Part shown: positions 37,534 through 45,953 of the stretch, in pieces
How positions within the stretch are numbered: position 1 is the stretch's first letter
How the letters are laid out: the number at the start of each line of letters is the position of its first letter
From: Chitinophagaceae bacterium
Lineage (GTDB): Bacteria > Bacteroidota > Bacteroidia > Chitinophagales > Chitinophagaceae
Direction: 5' to 3'
DNA length: 64,000 nt
Assembly (NCBI GenBank): GCA_020437365.1
Contig: JAGQWM010000006.1
Coordinates: 1-64,000, forward strand
Notes under the pieces: model-generated
Database searches by the model: none
Told to the model about the DNA's origin: nothing
What the model saw: only the letters and a program-made list of their open reading frames with translations
Position numbers and translations under genes: made by a program

Positions 37534-38790
37534 ATGATGAAAGATTACAAATTCACAGCCGCAGAAAGATTTTTACGTTATGTGCAAATAGATACACAAA
37601 GCAATCCACAATCCTCCGATTTTCCTTCTACTGAAAAACAAAAAGAACTGAGCCAATTGCTTGTCAAAGAATTGAAAGAAATGGGTATAGAAGATGCTCA
37701 CCTCGATGATTGGGGATATGTATATGCTACCATACCTGCAACAAGTTCAAAAAAAGTTCCGGTAATTTGTTTTTGCTCACATGTAGATACGGCACCGGAT
37801 TGTAGCGGAACGAATGTAAAACCTATTGTGCATGAAAATTACCAGGGCAAAGATATTGTGCTGCCCGATGATACAACACAAGTATTGCGTAAAAATGAAA
37901 TTCCCTATCTCTCCTCATTGATAGGCCATGATATTATTACGGCTTCTGGCACCACATTATTGGGAGCTGATGATAAATCGGGTGTTGCCGCTATTATGGA
38001 TATGGCACATTTTTTAATGACGCATAAAGAAATCAAACATGGAACTATAAAAATACTTTTTACACCGGATGAAGAAGTGGGCAGGGGAGTAGATCATGTT
38101 GACATTCAAAAACTCGGAGCCGATTTTGGTTTTACCCTCGATGGAGGCGAAAGAGGTTCCCTGGAAGATGAAACTTTTAGTGCAGATAGTGTGGTTGTAA
38201 CAATTCATGGTGTTATTGCTCATCCCGGCGATGCCAAAAATAAAATGGTCAATGCTATGAAAATTGCCGGCGAAGTGTTGAAAGGGTTGCCCAAAGACAG
38301 GCTTTCTCCGGAAACTACCGAAGGAAGGGAAGGGTTTATTCACCCGGTTCGTATTGAAGGCATTGCAGAGAAATGTACCATCGAATTTATCATCCGTGAT
38401 TTTGATACCAATGGTTTGAAAAAGAAAGAAGATTTTTTGCAAACGCAAATTGAAGAACGAATGCGAACACATCCGAATGCGAGATATGAGTTTACGGTGA
38501 ATGAACAATACAGGAATATGAAATCAGTGCTGGACGAAAATCCGCATATTGTGGCTTTCGCCAAAGAAGCAATTGAAAAAGCCGGATTGACAGTAAAAAT
38601 GGAGAGTATTCGAGGTGGAACAGATGGCAGTCGCTTGTCCTTTATGGGCTTGCCTTGTCCTAATTTATTTACCGGAATGCAAGCGATTCATTCAAAATTA
38701 GAATTTATTAGTATCCAGGATATGAACAAAGCTGTCGAAACTATGTTACATTTGCTTATTATTTGTCATGATAAGAGTAATGCAGCGTAA
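37534..38790 (+). CDS. pepT: Peptidase T (tripeptide aminopeptidase)
   Basis: PepT removes N-terminal residues from tripeptides in the cytosol using two zinc ions. Ligands of the M20 fold are visible: CFCSHVDTAPD near residue 86 (His, Asp), LLGADDKSGVAA near 145 (Asp), LFTPDEEVGRGVDH near 175 (Glu pair), and the C-terminal AIHSKLEFI histidine. The 418-residue length is normal. The gene stands alone between a terminator and the ClC gene. Confidence 0.96.
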   Translation: MMKDYKFTAAERFLRYVQIDTQSNPQSSDFPSTEKQKELSQLLVKELKEMGIEDAHLDDWGYVYATIPATSSKKVPVICFCSHVDTAPDCSGTNVKPIVHENYQGKDIVLPDDTTQVLRKNEIPYLSSLIGHDIITASGTTLLGADDKSGVAAIMDMAHFLMTHKEIKHGTIKILFTPDEEVGRGVDHVDIQKLGADFGFTLDGGERGSLEDETFSADSVVVTIHGVIAHPGDAKNKMVNAMKIAGEVLKGLPKDRLSPETTEGREGFIHPVRIEGIAEKCTIEFIIRDFDTNGLKKKEDFLQTQIEERMRTHPNARYEFTVNEQYRNMKSVLDENPHIVAFAKEAIEKAGLTVKMESIRGGTDGSRLSFMGLPCPNLFTGMQAIHSKLEFISIQDMNKAVETMLHLLIICHDKSNAA

Positions 38791-38844
38791 TTTTCAACTC
38801 TTTGATTGGTAACATCTCTCACTTTGAAATGATAGTTAATTGTA

Positions 38845-40242
38845 ATGGTCAATTTTTTGGGTAGCATTCGGAAATGGTTGAAATATTATTTTGATCAAAT
38901 CAGGAATGAAAGGGTAAAAAACAATATTCTGCAAGCTTTACCTTTTTGGGTCGCTTCTTTATTAGCCGGTTTATTAGCCGTTTCCTACACCAAAATTTTT
39001 GCATGGGCATCCGAAGGAACAGATTATATTCTCAAACACAATGACGCCTTATTTTTTATCATCACACCGGTTTGTTTTGTACTGAGTTGGTGGGTGGTTC
39101 AAAAATTTGCACCTTATGCCAAAGGAAGTGGTATTCCACAAGTGATGGCTTCTACCGAACTGGCCAATCCACGGTATATCGGAAAAGTCAAAAAGCTGTT
39201 GAGTATGCGGGTGATACTTGTAAAATTTGTGTCGAGTATCATCATGATTTTTGGAGGCGGCGTTATCGGCAGGGAAGGCCCGACCATCCAGATTGCCGGT
39301 TCTATTTTTCGAAAAGTCAATCAATGGTTGCCATCCTGGTGGCCCAAGATTTCGAAAAAAAATATGATTCTGACCGGGGCAGCAGCTGGATTGGCAGCCG
39401 CATTTAATACACCACTCGGCGGAATTGTATTTGCCGTGGAAGAATTGACAAAAACACATATCAATTATTTCAAAACGGCACTTTTTACGGCCATTATTAT
39501 TGCGGGATTAACGTCGCAGGCTTTTCTCGGTCCTTATTTATATCTCGGCTATCCGGATGTCAGTAATCTTGAACCTTCTGTTTTTGTTACCTTAATTATT
39601 GTAGCCATTATCGCAGGTTTGAGTGGAAGTGGAATGTCGAAAATGATTTTATACATCGGCAAATGGAAAAAGAATAAATTGAAGAATTGGCAACAGCAAG
39701 TCCTCTTTCTCGTATTATCATCCCTGGTTTTAGTTTCACTTATGTATTTTGTCAATCACAGGGCTTTTAGTTCCGGTAAAAACCTCATGACGGAAACTTT
39801 ATTTACACCCGACAAATATTCAGATTGGGATGTTCCGGTTTTACGGGTTGTGGGTTCCATGCTTTCCTTTACATCAGGAGCAGCAGGCGGTATTTTTGCG
39901 CCGGCATTGGCTGCCGGTGCCAGTATCGGTTCGTGGATGGCCAATGTATTTCAATTGTCTCCATCGGCTTCCAACCTGATTATTCTTGGTGGTATGGTGG
40001 CTTTTCTTACGGGTGTTACACGTACTCCTTTTACTTCCGCCATTCTTGTCTTGGAAATGACTGACCGGCATAATGTTATTTTTCATTTGATGGTAGCCGG
40101 TATGATTGCCAGCCTGGTTTCCCTGTTGGTTGACCGACATTCTTTGTACGACCGTTTGAAAGATCAATACCTGCGGGAGTTGCATCTCGAAGATGAAAAA
40201 AAACCGGTGGCAAAAGAACCACCCGAACCGGCTTCATCCTGA
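38845..40242 (+). CDS. ClC family chloride channel or H+/Cl- exchanger
   Basis: An inner-membrane anion transporter. The three selectivity segments are seen: GSGIPQVMAS near residue 93, GREGPTIQ near 142 with the gating Glu, and GGIFAPALAAGAS near 349. ILTGAAAGLAAAFNTPLGGIVFAVEEL is also typical. The 465-residue protein lacks the C-terminal CBS domains found in some relatives. Exchange or channel activity cannot be settled from the sequence alone. Confidence 0.93.
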   Translation: MVNFLGSIRKWLKYYFDQIRNERVKNNILQALPFWVASLLAGLLAVSYTKIFAWASEGTDYILKHNDALFFIITPVCFVLSWWVVQKFAPYAKGSGIPQVMASTELANPRYIGKVKKLLSMRVILVKFVSSIIMIFGGGVIGREGPTIQIAGSIFRKVNQWLPSWWPKISKKNMILTGAAAGLAAAFNTPLGGIVFAVEELTKTHINYFKTALFTAIIIAGLTSQAFLGPYLYLGYPDVSNLEPSVFVTLIIVAIIAGLSGSGMSKMILYIGKWKKNKLKNWQQQVLFLVLSSLVLVSLMYFVNHRAFSSGKNLMTETLFTPDKYSDWDVPVLRVVGSMLSFTSGAAGGIFAPALAAGASIGSWMANVFQLSPSASNLIILGGMVAFLTGVTRTPFTSAILVLEMTDRHNVIFHLMVAGMIASLVSLLVDRHSLYDRLKDQYLRELHLEDEKKPVAKEPPEPASS

Positions 40243-40478
40243 CGAACCGGACTACTCATTCTTGTTAAAGTACTCTAAAACTTGTTGAAAGAATACAACG
40301 TGGCATTATTTTTCTCGTTCAATGCAATACAAATATGTATCAAGAAAAAATAATCGTTAACAATACACCAAAACAGTTTTGCTTGGATTGTCCAAGCGAT
40401 GGTTATGCAGGACTGTTGAAAACACACCCAAAAAATTAAAAGATCAACCCTTACATTTACAAATAAAGAACCCCTATT

Positions 40479-41174
40479 ATGATTGACATCTTACAGATAG
40501 TAGATACAACAACGCAGATTGTAAAAAAAGTTGCCGGCGATGCAAACGGTGACGGTTACCTGAGTTTTGGCGAATTATTAATGACCGGCGGCTGGATTAT
40601 GATTCCTTTGGGATTGATGTTGCTGGCAGCAGTTTATGTATTTGCGGAAAGAACTATTGGCATCCGCAATGCGGCGAAAATAGATCCCAATTTCATGCAC
40701 ATCATCCGCGACAATATTATGAGCGGCAATATTACTTCGGCCCGAAATCTTGCCAAGAATACGAATAATCCCGTGGCCCGTATCATTGATAAAGGACTCC
40801 AAAGAATTGGGAAACCGATAGATGCAATTGAAAAAAGTATGGACAATGTCGGCACCCTGGAAATGTATAAAATGGAAAAAAATATGGGCGTTTTGTCCGT
40901 CGTTTCCAAAGCCGCACCCATTTTTGGTTTTGTCGGTACATTGATGGGGTTAATGCAGATGTTTTCCAATATTACTACTTCCAATGATTTTGAAGTCGGG
41001 ACAATCGCCGGAGGTATTTATACCAAATTGATTACCTCAATTTCCGGTTTGGTGATTGGTTTGTTAGCCTATCTTGGGTATAGTTACCTGAATACCCAAA
41101 TCGACAAAACAGCGAATAAAATGGAAGCGGCTTCTTCCGATTTCATTGACATCTTGCAGGAACCGACTAAATAA
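40479..41174 (+). CDS. MotA/TolQ/ExbB proton channel family protein with N-terminal EF-hand loop
   Basis: It forms the proton channel of an ExbB/ExbD motor at the inner membrane, which energises outer-membrane transport or envelope functions. Three hydrophobic helices are seen: GGWIMIPLGLMLLAAVYVFAE, then APIFGFVGTLMGLMQMF and LITSISGLVIGLLAYLGYSYL. Residues 21-32, DANGDGYLSFGE, fit every position of the EF-hand calcium loop and lie just before helix 1. The partner ExbD gene follows by 35 nt; no tonB gene follows. Confidence 0.9.
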   Translation: MIDILQIVDTTTQIVKKVAGDANGDGYLSFGELLMTGGWIMIPLGLMLLAAVYVFAERTIGIRNAAKIDPNFMHIIRDNIMSGNITSARNLAKNTNNPVARIIDKGLQRIGKPIDAIEKSMDNVGTLEMYKMEKNMGVLSVVSKAAPIFGFVGTLMGLMQMFSNITTSNDFEVGTIAGGIYTKLITSISGLVIGLLAYLGYSYLNTQIDKTANKMEAASSDFIDILQEPTK

Positions 41175-41209
41175 ACAACAGCCTGTACCTAAATAAATAA
41201 AAACGACGG

Positions 41210-41611
41210 ATGAATTTTAGAAAAAAAAATAGAGAGAATACAGCGGAAGTTTTTACCGATTCATTGAATGACATCCTTTTTATCCTGTTGATGTTTTTCC
41301 TGATTGTTGCGACTTTAGCCAATCCTAATGTTGTTCGAGTAGGCTTGCCGAGGGGAACGAAAGACGTAAAAGCCAAACAAAATATTATGGTATCCATCGA
41401 TAAGGACCAGCAATATTATATTGGTACAAAAAAAATTGAATCGGCCATTTTTGATTCTTTATTGCGCAGCGAAATAAAAAGATATAAAGCATTTGTGGAT
41501 ACGCCAACCGTAGTTATCAATGCAGATACGACGGCTTATTATGGAGAAGTATTTCGCATTATGCGCATAGCAAAAAAGGATACGGCAAAAGTTGTCGCCA
41601 GGATTGAATAA
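41210..41611 (+). CDS. ExbD/TolR family biopolymer transport protein
   Basis: The partner of the ExbB-like channel. The 133-residue protein has one transmembrane helix (DILFILLMFFLIVATLA) with the key Asp of SLNDILF (residue 21) at its start, followed by a periplasmic domain with PTVVINADTTAYYGEVFRIM, the peptidoglycan or TonB-interacting fold. It is probably cotranscribed with the preceding gene. Its stop is 1 nt from the stop of convergent prmC. Confidence 0.92.
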   Translation: MNFRKKNRENTAEVFTDSLNDILFILLMFFLIVATLANPNVVRVGLPRGTKDVKAKQNIMVSIDKDQQYYIGTKKIESAIFDSLLRSEIKRYKAFVDTPTVVINADTTAYYGEVFRIMRIAKKDTAKVVARIE

Positions 41612-41612
41612 A

Positions 41613-42473
41613 TCATTTTTCAGCTTTCACCATCCTGTTTTTCCCCTGCATATCTTTTTTTACTGTGGTGGTAAAACCATTGGATTGAAATACTGCCGCT
41701 ACTTCCCGGCTGAGCGATTCATGTGTTTCTAAAAAAACAATCCTTTTTTGTTGCAAGTGCTTGCTACTGAATTTTGCAATAGCATTATAAAAAACCAAGG
41801 CATCATTATCCGGCACAAAAAGTGCTTTTCCAGGTTCGAAATTTACAACATTGGCCTGCATTGAGGCTTTGTCTTTTTCGGGTACATAAGGTGGATTACT
41901 GACAATGATGTCAAATTTTGGAAAACTATGCCATTGCTTCTCATCTAAGAAATTGACAGGGAGTAATTTGACTTTAACTGCATGTGCGGAAGCATTTTTT
42001 TCAGCAACCTGCAATGCTTCTTTGCTAATATCACAACTCCATATTGCTGCATGCTGTAATTTTTTAGCCAAGCAAATGGGAATGCAGCCACTGCCAGTGC
42101 CAATGTCTAAAATAGTTATTTTTTGAAAAGTGTCTTTCTGGTCAGCTAAAGTTTTGATTATCCATTCCACCAATTCTTCTGTTTCCGGCCGTGGAATTAA
42201 AACATGTTTGTTCACATAAAATTTCAAACCACAAAACCAACTTTCTTCCAACACATATTGTACCGGTTCGTGTTGCAATAACCTCGATGTTATTTTTTCT
42301 AATTGCATAAAACCTTGTTGTGAAATCTGATATTGGCTTTCTACCAGTTGATCTGTTTTTGACATACCAGTTATAAATTCCAATACCCAATCGGTGATTT
42401 GACCGGCTTCATTTACCGAATAAATTTGACTGAGTTGTTGCAACAGGTTTTGCCGGGCTTTTTGTATTAGCAT
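41613..42473 (-). CDS. prmC: Release factor glutamine methyltransferase
   Basis: PrmC methylates the GGQ glutamine of RF1 and RF2. The 286-residue protein has the helical N-terminal domain with HEPVQYVLEESWFCGLKFYV, the SAM motif ILDIGTGSGCIPICLA near residue 120, and the catalytic SNPPYVP near 190. The length and order of motifs are typical. Confidence 0.95.
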   Translation of the reverse strand: MLIQKARQNLLQQLSQIYSVNEAGQITDWVLEFITGMSKTDQLVESQYQISQQGFMQLEKITSRLLQHEPVQYVLEESWFCGLKFYVNKHVLIPRPETEELVEWIIKTLADQKDTFQKITILDIGTGSGCIPICLAKKLQHAAIWSCDISKEALQVAEKNASAHAVKVKLLPVNFLDEKQWHSFPKFDIIVSNPPYVPEKDKASMQANVVNFEPGKALFVPDNDALVFYNAIAKFSSKHLQQKRIVFLETHESLSREVAAVFQSNGFTTTVKKDMQGKNRMVKAEK

Positions 42474-42534
42474 TTACAAACTTACAAACTGATGAAAGAA
42501 TTAACATGCAATAGTGAGCCCTTTTTAAATGGTG

Positions 42535-42542
42535 TATCTTTG
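42535..42542 (+). promoter_or_regulatory. -7 promoter element directly before ribD
   Basis: TATCTTTG matches TAnnTTTG and ends 4 nt before the TTG at 42547 and 7 nt before the TTG at 42550. Transcription would start at or within a few bases of the start codon, giving a leaderless or nearly leaderless mRNA. Confidence 0.55.
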
Positions 42543-42546
42543 AAAA

Positions 42547-43593
42547 TTGTTGACACACGAAAAATATATAGAAAGATGTTTGTCGCTGGCCAAACTTGGT
42601 GCCGGCTTTGTAGCACCTAATCCAATGGTCGGCGCAGTTATAGTTTTTGAAGGCAATATCATTGGCGAAGGATGGCATCAAAAATTTGGAGAAGCCCATG
42701 CAGAAGTTAACTGCCTCGCTTCAGTCAAAGAGGAAGACCGGCCAAAGATTTCGAAATCGGTTTTATACGTATCGTTAGAACCTTGTAACCATTATGGCAA
42801 AACGCCGCCTTGCACCAAATTGATTCTTCAACACAAAATTCCAAAAGTGGTTATCGCTTGCACTGACCCTTATGAAAAAGTAAATGGAAGTGGTATAATG
42901 AAACTTAAAAATGCAGGTGTTGATGTACGCACAGGTATTTTAGAAAATGAAGCCATAAAATTGAACAAACGGTTTTTTACTTTTCAAGAAAAGAAACGAC
43001 CGTACATTATTTTAAAATGGGCACAAACAGCAGACGGTAAGGTGGCTTTCAATGCAAATTCAAATAAAAGGTTATTGATAAGTAATGCATTTTCGAACCG
43101 CCTGGTGCACCGTTGGCGAAGCGAAGAAGCTGCCATTTTAGTTGGAACTGCAACCGCTTTGTTGGATAATCCTTCACTTACCAATCGTTTGTGGACAGGG
43201 CCTTCACCTATAAGGGTTATATTGGATTTGTCATTAAGATTGCCCAAAGATTTGAAAGTATTTGATGCAGCAGCCAAAACAATTATTATCAATTCCAAAA
43301 AAGAAATACAGGAAAAAAATCTTTGCTACTGTAAGATAGAGGAGAAAGATAATGTAGCCGAAGGCATAGTCAAAGTTTTGTATCAGCAGCAAATTCAATC
43401 AGTAATAGTAGAAGGAGGAGTTCAATTATTACAAACTTTTATTGATGCAGGATTATGGGATGAAGCAAGAGTCGTGACCAATCAATCCTTAACAATAAAT
43501 GGAGGGCTCAAGGCACCACAAATACCACAAGCAATTTTGCAGAACCATGAAAAATTGGGAAGCGATTCTATCCAATATTTTTCGAACAAATAA
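42547..43593 (+). CDS. ribD: Bifunctional riboflavin biosynthesis deaminase/reductase RibD
   Basis: RibD deaminates and then reduces the pyrimidine intermediate of riboflavin synthesis. The deaminase domain has the zinc ligands HAEV (H51, with E53 catalytic), C80 in SLEPCNHYG and C89 in PPCTKLIL. The reductase domain begins near 145 with YIILKWAQTADGK and has VEGGVQLLQTFI near the end. The start must be TTG at 42547 or the adjacent TTG at 42550; no in-frame ATG precedes the conserved domain. The promoter element lies almost on top of it. Confidence 0.93.
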   Translation: MLTHEKYIERCLSLAKLGAGFVAPNPMVGAVIVFEGNIIGEGWHQKFGEAHAEVNCLASVKEEDRPKISKSVLYVSLEPCNHYGKTPPCTKLILQHKIPKVVIACTDPYEKVNGSGIMKLKNAGVDVRTGILENEAIKLNKRFFTFQEKKRPYIILKWAQTADGKVAFNANSNKRLLISNAFSNRLVHRWRSEEAAILVGTATALLDNPSLTNRLWTGPSPIRVILDLSLRLPKDLKVFDAAAKTIIINSKKEIQEKNLCYCKIEEKDNVAEGIVKVLYQQQIQSVIVEGGVQLLQTFIDAGLWDEARVVTNQSLTINGGLKAPQIPQAILQNHEKLGSDSIQYFSNK

Positions 43594-43608
43594 ATATTTC
43601 CTGTAAGT

Positions 43609-44214
43609 ATGCAACCTCTTACATCTTATCATACCATTTCTACAAATGCACAGGCGGATTTTAAAGAGAAAGGAAGCAAATTTATCGGTTATGCATTTCC
43701 GGTATCTAGTGTGAAAGATTGTAATGCAAACATTGCATTGATCCGAAAAGAACATCCCAAGGCTACGCATCATTGTTTTGCCTATCGGCTCGGTATTGAT
43801 GGCAATCGTTTCAGGGCCAATGATGATGGCGAACCTTCCGGCACTGCCGGCAAACCTATTCTTGGTCAAATTGATAGTAAAGAATTAACTGACGTTTTGG
43901 TTGTTGTTGTACGGTATTTTGGCGGGAAGCAATTGGGCATTCCCGGGTTGATTGCTGCTTATAAAACGACGGCCGCTTTGGTATTGCAAATGACACCTGT
44001 TTGTCGAAAACCGGTTTTGAGTTTTATGCAATTAAATTTTGATTACACACAAACAAATGATGTGCTTACCCTCGTAAAAAAATTTGATTGCGTAGTGGAT
44101 TCCCAATCCATTGATTTATTTTGTACAATGAAAATCGGAATACCAAAAATCTGGTTGAATGAATTCAAAAATAAAATAAATGACCTGCCGAAAGTAAATA
44201 CAAAAGATTTTTGA
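43609..44214 (+). CDS. YigZ/IMPACT family protein
   Basis: The N-terminal UPF0029 (Impact) domain is clear: EKGSKFIGYAFPVSS, THHCFAYRLG, DDGEPSGTAGKPIL near residue 75, and VVRYFGGKQLGIPGLIAAYKTTA near 105. A shorter C-terminal alpha-beta domain follows. The 201-residue length fits the family, whose bacterial function is poorly defined. It follows ribD by 15 nt and abuts the stop of the convergent dehydrogenase gene. Confidence 0.9.
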   Translation: MQPLTSYHTISTNAQADFKEKGSKFIGYAFPVSSVKDCNANIALIRKEHPKATHHCFAYRLGIDGNRFRANDDGEPSGTAGKPILGQIDSKELTDVLVVVVRYFGGKQLGIPGLIAAYKTTAALVLQMTPVCRKPVLSFMQLNFDYTQTNDVLTLVKKFDCVVDSQSIDLFCTMKIGIPKIWLNEFKNKINDLPKVNTKDF

Positions 44215-45111
44215 TTAAGCAAACCGTTCACTCACTACCAAGTCCTTGCTGCCAGGCGTGTAGGTATAAAAACCTTCACCTGATTTTACGCCGAGTTTGC
44301 CGGCCGTAACCATATTAACCAATAATGGGCAAGGTGCATATTTCGGATTACCAAATCCATCATGTAAAACTTTCAAAATAGAAAGACAAACATCAAGGCC
44401 AATAAAATCGGCGAGTTGTAAAGGCCCCATCGGATGTGCCATTCCCAATTTCATCACTGTGTCTATAGATTCCACGCCGGCTACACCTTCATATAAGCTA
44501 TAAATGGCTTCATTAATCATTGGCATCAAAATCCTGTTGGCTATAAATCCCGGATAATCATTCACCGTACATGGAACTTTGCCGAGTTGCTTACTAAGTT
44601 CTACAATAGTGTTTGTAACTTCTTTCGACGTAGCATAACCATTGATAATTTCTACCAGTTTCATCACCGGTACGGGATTCATAAAATGCATGCCAATCAC
44701 TTTATCGGCACGATTCGTTACAGCCGCAATTTTTGTAATGGAAATTGACGATGTGTTGGTGGCCAAAATGGCTTCTTTCGGTGCATGTTGATCCAGTTGT
44801 TGAAATATTTTTAATTTCAATTCTACATTTTCAGTAGCTGCTTCCACTACTAAATCAGCATTTTTTACACCTTCGATAATATTCGTTTCGGTTTTTAAAT
44901 TTTTTATGGCAGTTGCTTTATCTTCTTCAGTTAATTTGCTTTTTGCAATTTGCCGGTCGAAGTTTTTTTGTATCGTAGCAATGGCTTTGTCTAATTGCGA
45001 AAGTGAAACATCTACAATGGTAACTGAAAATCCGGCTTGCGCAAATACATGTGCAATACCATTTCCCATTGTGCCGGCACCAATAACTGAAATTTCTTGA
45101 TTCGTATCCAT
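44215..45111 (-). CDS. hbd: 3-hydroxybutyryl-CoA dehydrogenase
   Basis: It oxidises 3-hydroxyacyl-CoA to 3-ketoacyl-CoA with NAD. The NAD-binding SVIGAGTMGNGIAHVFAQAG sits at residues 8-27, the catalytic His is in IGMHFMNPVPVMKLVEII near 140, and the C-terminal domain has NRILMPMINEAIYSLYEG and GLDVCLSILKVLHDGFG. The 298-residue length is typical. With the glutaryl-CoA dehydrogenase at 57.9 kb it could serve the crotonyl-CoA to acetyl-CoA end of tryptophan or lysine breakdown; this is inference. A TACATTTG element precedes it. Confidence 0.94.
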   Translation of the reverse strand: MDTNQEISVIGAGTMGNGIAHVFAQAGFSVTIVDVSLSQLDKAIATIQKNFDRQIAKSKLTEEDKATAIKNLKTETNIIEGVKNADLVVEAATENVELKLKIFQQLDQHAPKEAILATNTSSISITKIAAVTNRADKVIGMHFMNPVPVMKLVEIINGYATSKEVTNTIVELSKQLGKVPCTVNDYPGFIANRILMPMINEAIYSLYEGVAGVESIDTVMKLGMAHPMGPLQLADFIGLDVCLSILKVLHDGFGNPKYAPCPLLVNMVTAGKLGVKSGEGFYTYTPGSKDLVVSERFA

Positions 45112-45133
45112 AGTTGGTTTTTTTTACTTTTTG

Positions 45134-45141
45134 CAAATGTA
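45134..45141 (-). promoter_or_regulatory. -7 promoter element of the 3-hydroxybutyryl-CoA dehydrogenase gene
   Basis: On the minus strand TACATTTG matches TAnnTTTG and ends 22 nt before the ATG at 45111. Confidence 0.6.
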
Positions 45142-45210
45142 AGCAATATGTATTCGGTGAAAATAAGGGAAAGGCTTTTCTATTGTAGAATAGACAAACA
45201 ACAAGCAGGT

Positions 45211-45852
45211 TTATTTTTTATTTTTAAAATCGCCTCTTTTCCAAGCTTGAATAAATTCTACCCAAGCTGCCGGATTAAAAATATTCATTGGTGGTGTTTG
45301 TCCCTGGTACACAGCCCTGTTGGCAATTTTATTCATTTGAATTCGGGTGGCTTCACCTCCGTCACCGGGAATGGTGCGCATCCATATTCTTCGTTTTGCG
45401 GCACTGGTATTTTTGCGGGCTATTTCAATATCATCATCCGGTATTTTGACATTGACAAAATCACGGGCAAACTGCTCCGGTGTGGGTCGGGGTTTGATAA
45501 TTGTTGCCGGTAAAAAAACCGTATCGACAACCATCAGTTGTACCAAACTATATTGATTGCCTTTCAAGCTTGTAGGAATGGTTACGGTTTTGGATTTATA
45601 CGTTACATGCGAGAAATTTATTTTATCGCCTTTCAGTACCACAATTGAAAAAACGCCTTGGTTGTTGGTCAGCGTCCCCCGGTTTTGTCCTTCGATGGTC
45701 ACACTTACAGCTGGAATACCAACAAGGCTATCGGCTGTCATGACGACGCCATACAATTGAACCACAGAATCACGGGTGTTTTCAAATTGTGCGTTGGCGG
45801 AATACGCCATAAAAATGATGCCGGCAAAAAAGAATAGTAAATGTTTCTTCAC
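45211..45852 (-). CDS. Secreted carboxypeptidase-regulatory-like domain protein
   Basis: The protein carries a signal peptide (KKHLLFFFAGIIFMAYSANAQ) and one CarboxypepD_reg-like beta-sandwich with QLYGVVMTADSLVGIPAVSV and GTLTNNQGVFSIVVLKGDKI, followed by a basic C-terminal part of unknown role. Such domains occur at the N-terminus of TonB receptors, but no barrel follows here. The start is GTG at 45852, which gives a clean signal peptide; the frame open to 45942 would overlap the mrp promoter. The gene diverges from mrp. Confidence 0.75.
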   Translation of the reverse strand: MKKHLLFFFAGIIFMAYSANAQFENTRDSVVQLYGVVMTADSLVGIPAVSVTIEGQNRGTLTNNQGVFSIVVLKGDKINFSHVTYKSKTVTIPTSLKGNQYSLVQLMVVDTVFLPATIIKPRPTPEQFARDFVNVKIPDDDIEIARKNTSAAKRRIWMRTIPGDGGEATRIQMNKIANRAVYQGQTPPMNIFNPAAWVEFIQAWKRGDFKNKK

Positions 45853-45911
45853 AAATTCAAAAATAACGACAAGTTGCTGATTTCGTAAAAGAAATTGCCC
45901 TGAACAATGGT

Positions 45912-45919
45912 TACCTTTG
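45912..45919 (+). promoter_or_regulatory. -7 promoter element of mrp
   Basis: TACCTTTG matches TAnnTTTG and lies 34 nt before the mrp ATG. Confidence 0.6.
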
Positions 45920-45953
45920 CCGTTCAATCCGAGTTTTAACAAATACTTGAATA

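Noticed and set aside
40243-40478. Gene or RNA in the 236-nt gap between the ClC and ExbB genes
   Set aside because: No open frame of note, no terminator and only a weak TACATTTA promoter-like word were seen.
45853-45942. N-terminal extension of the carboxypeptidase-regulatory-like protein
   Set aside because: It overlaps the mrp promoter and hides the signal peptide that begins at the GTG 45852.
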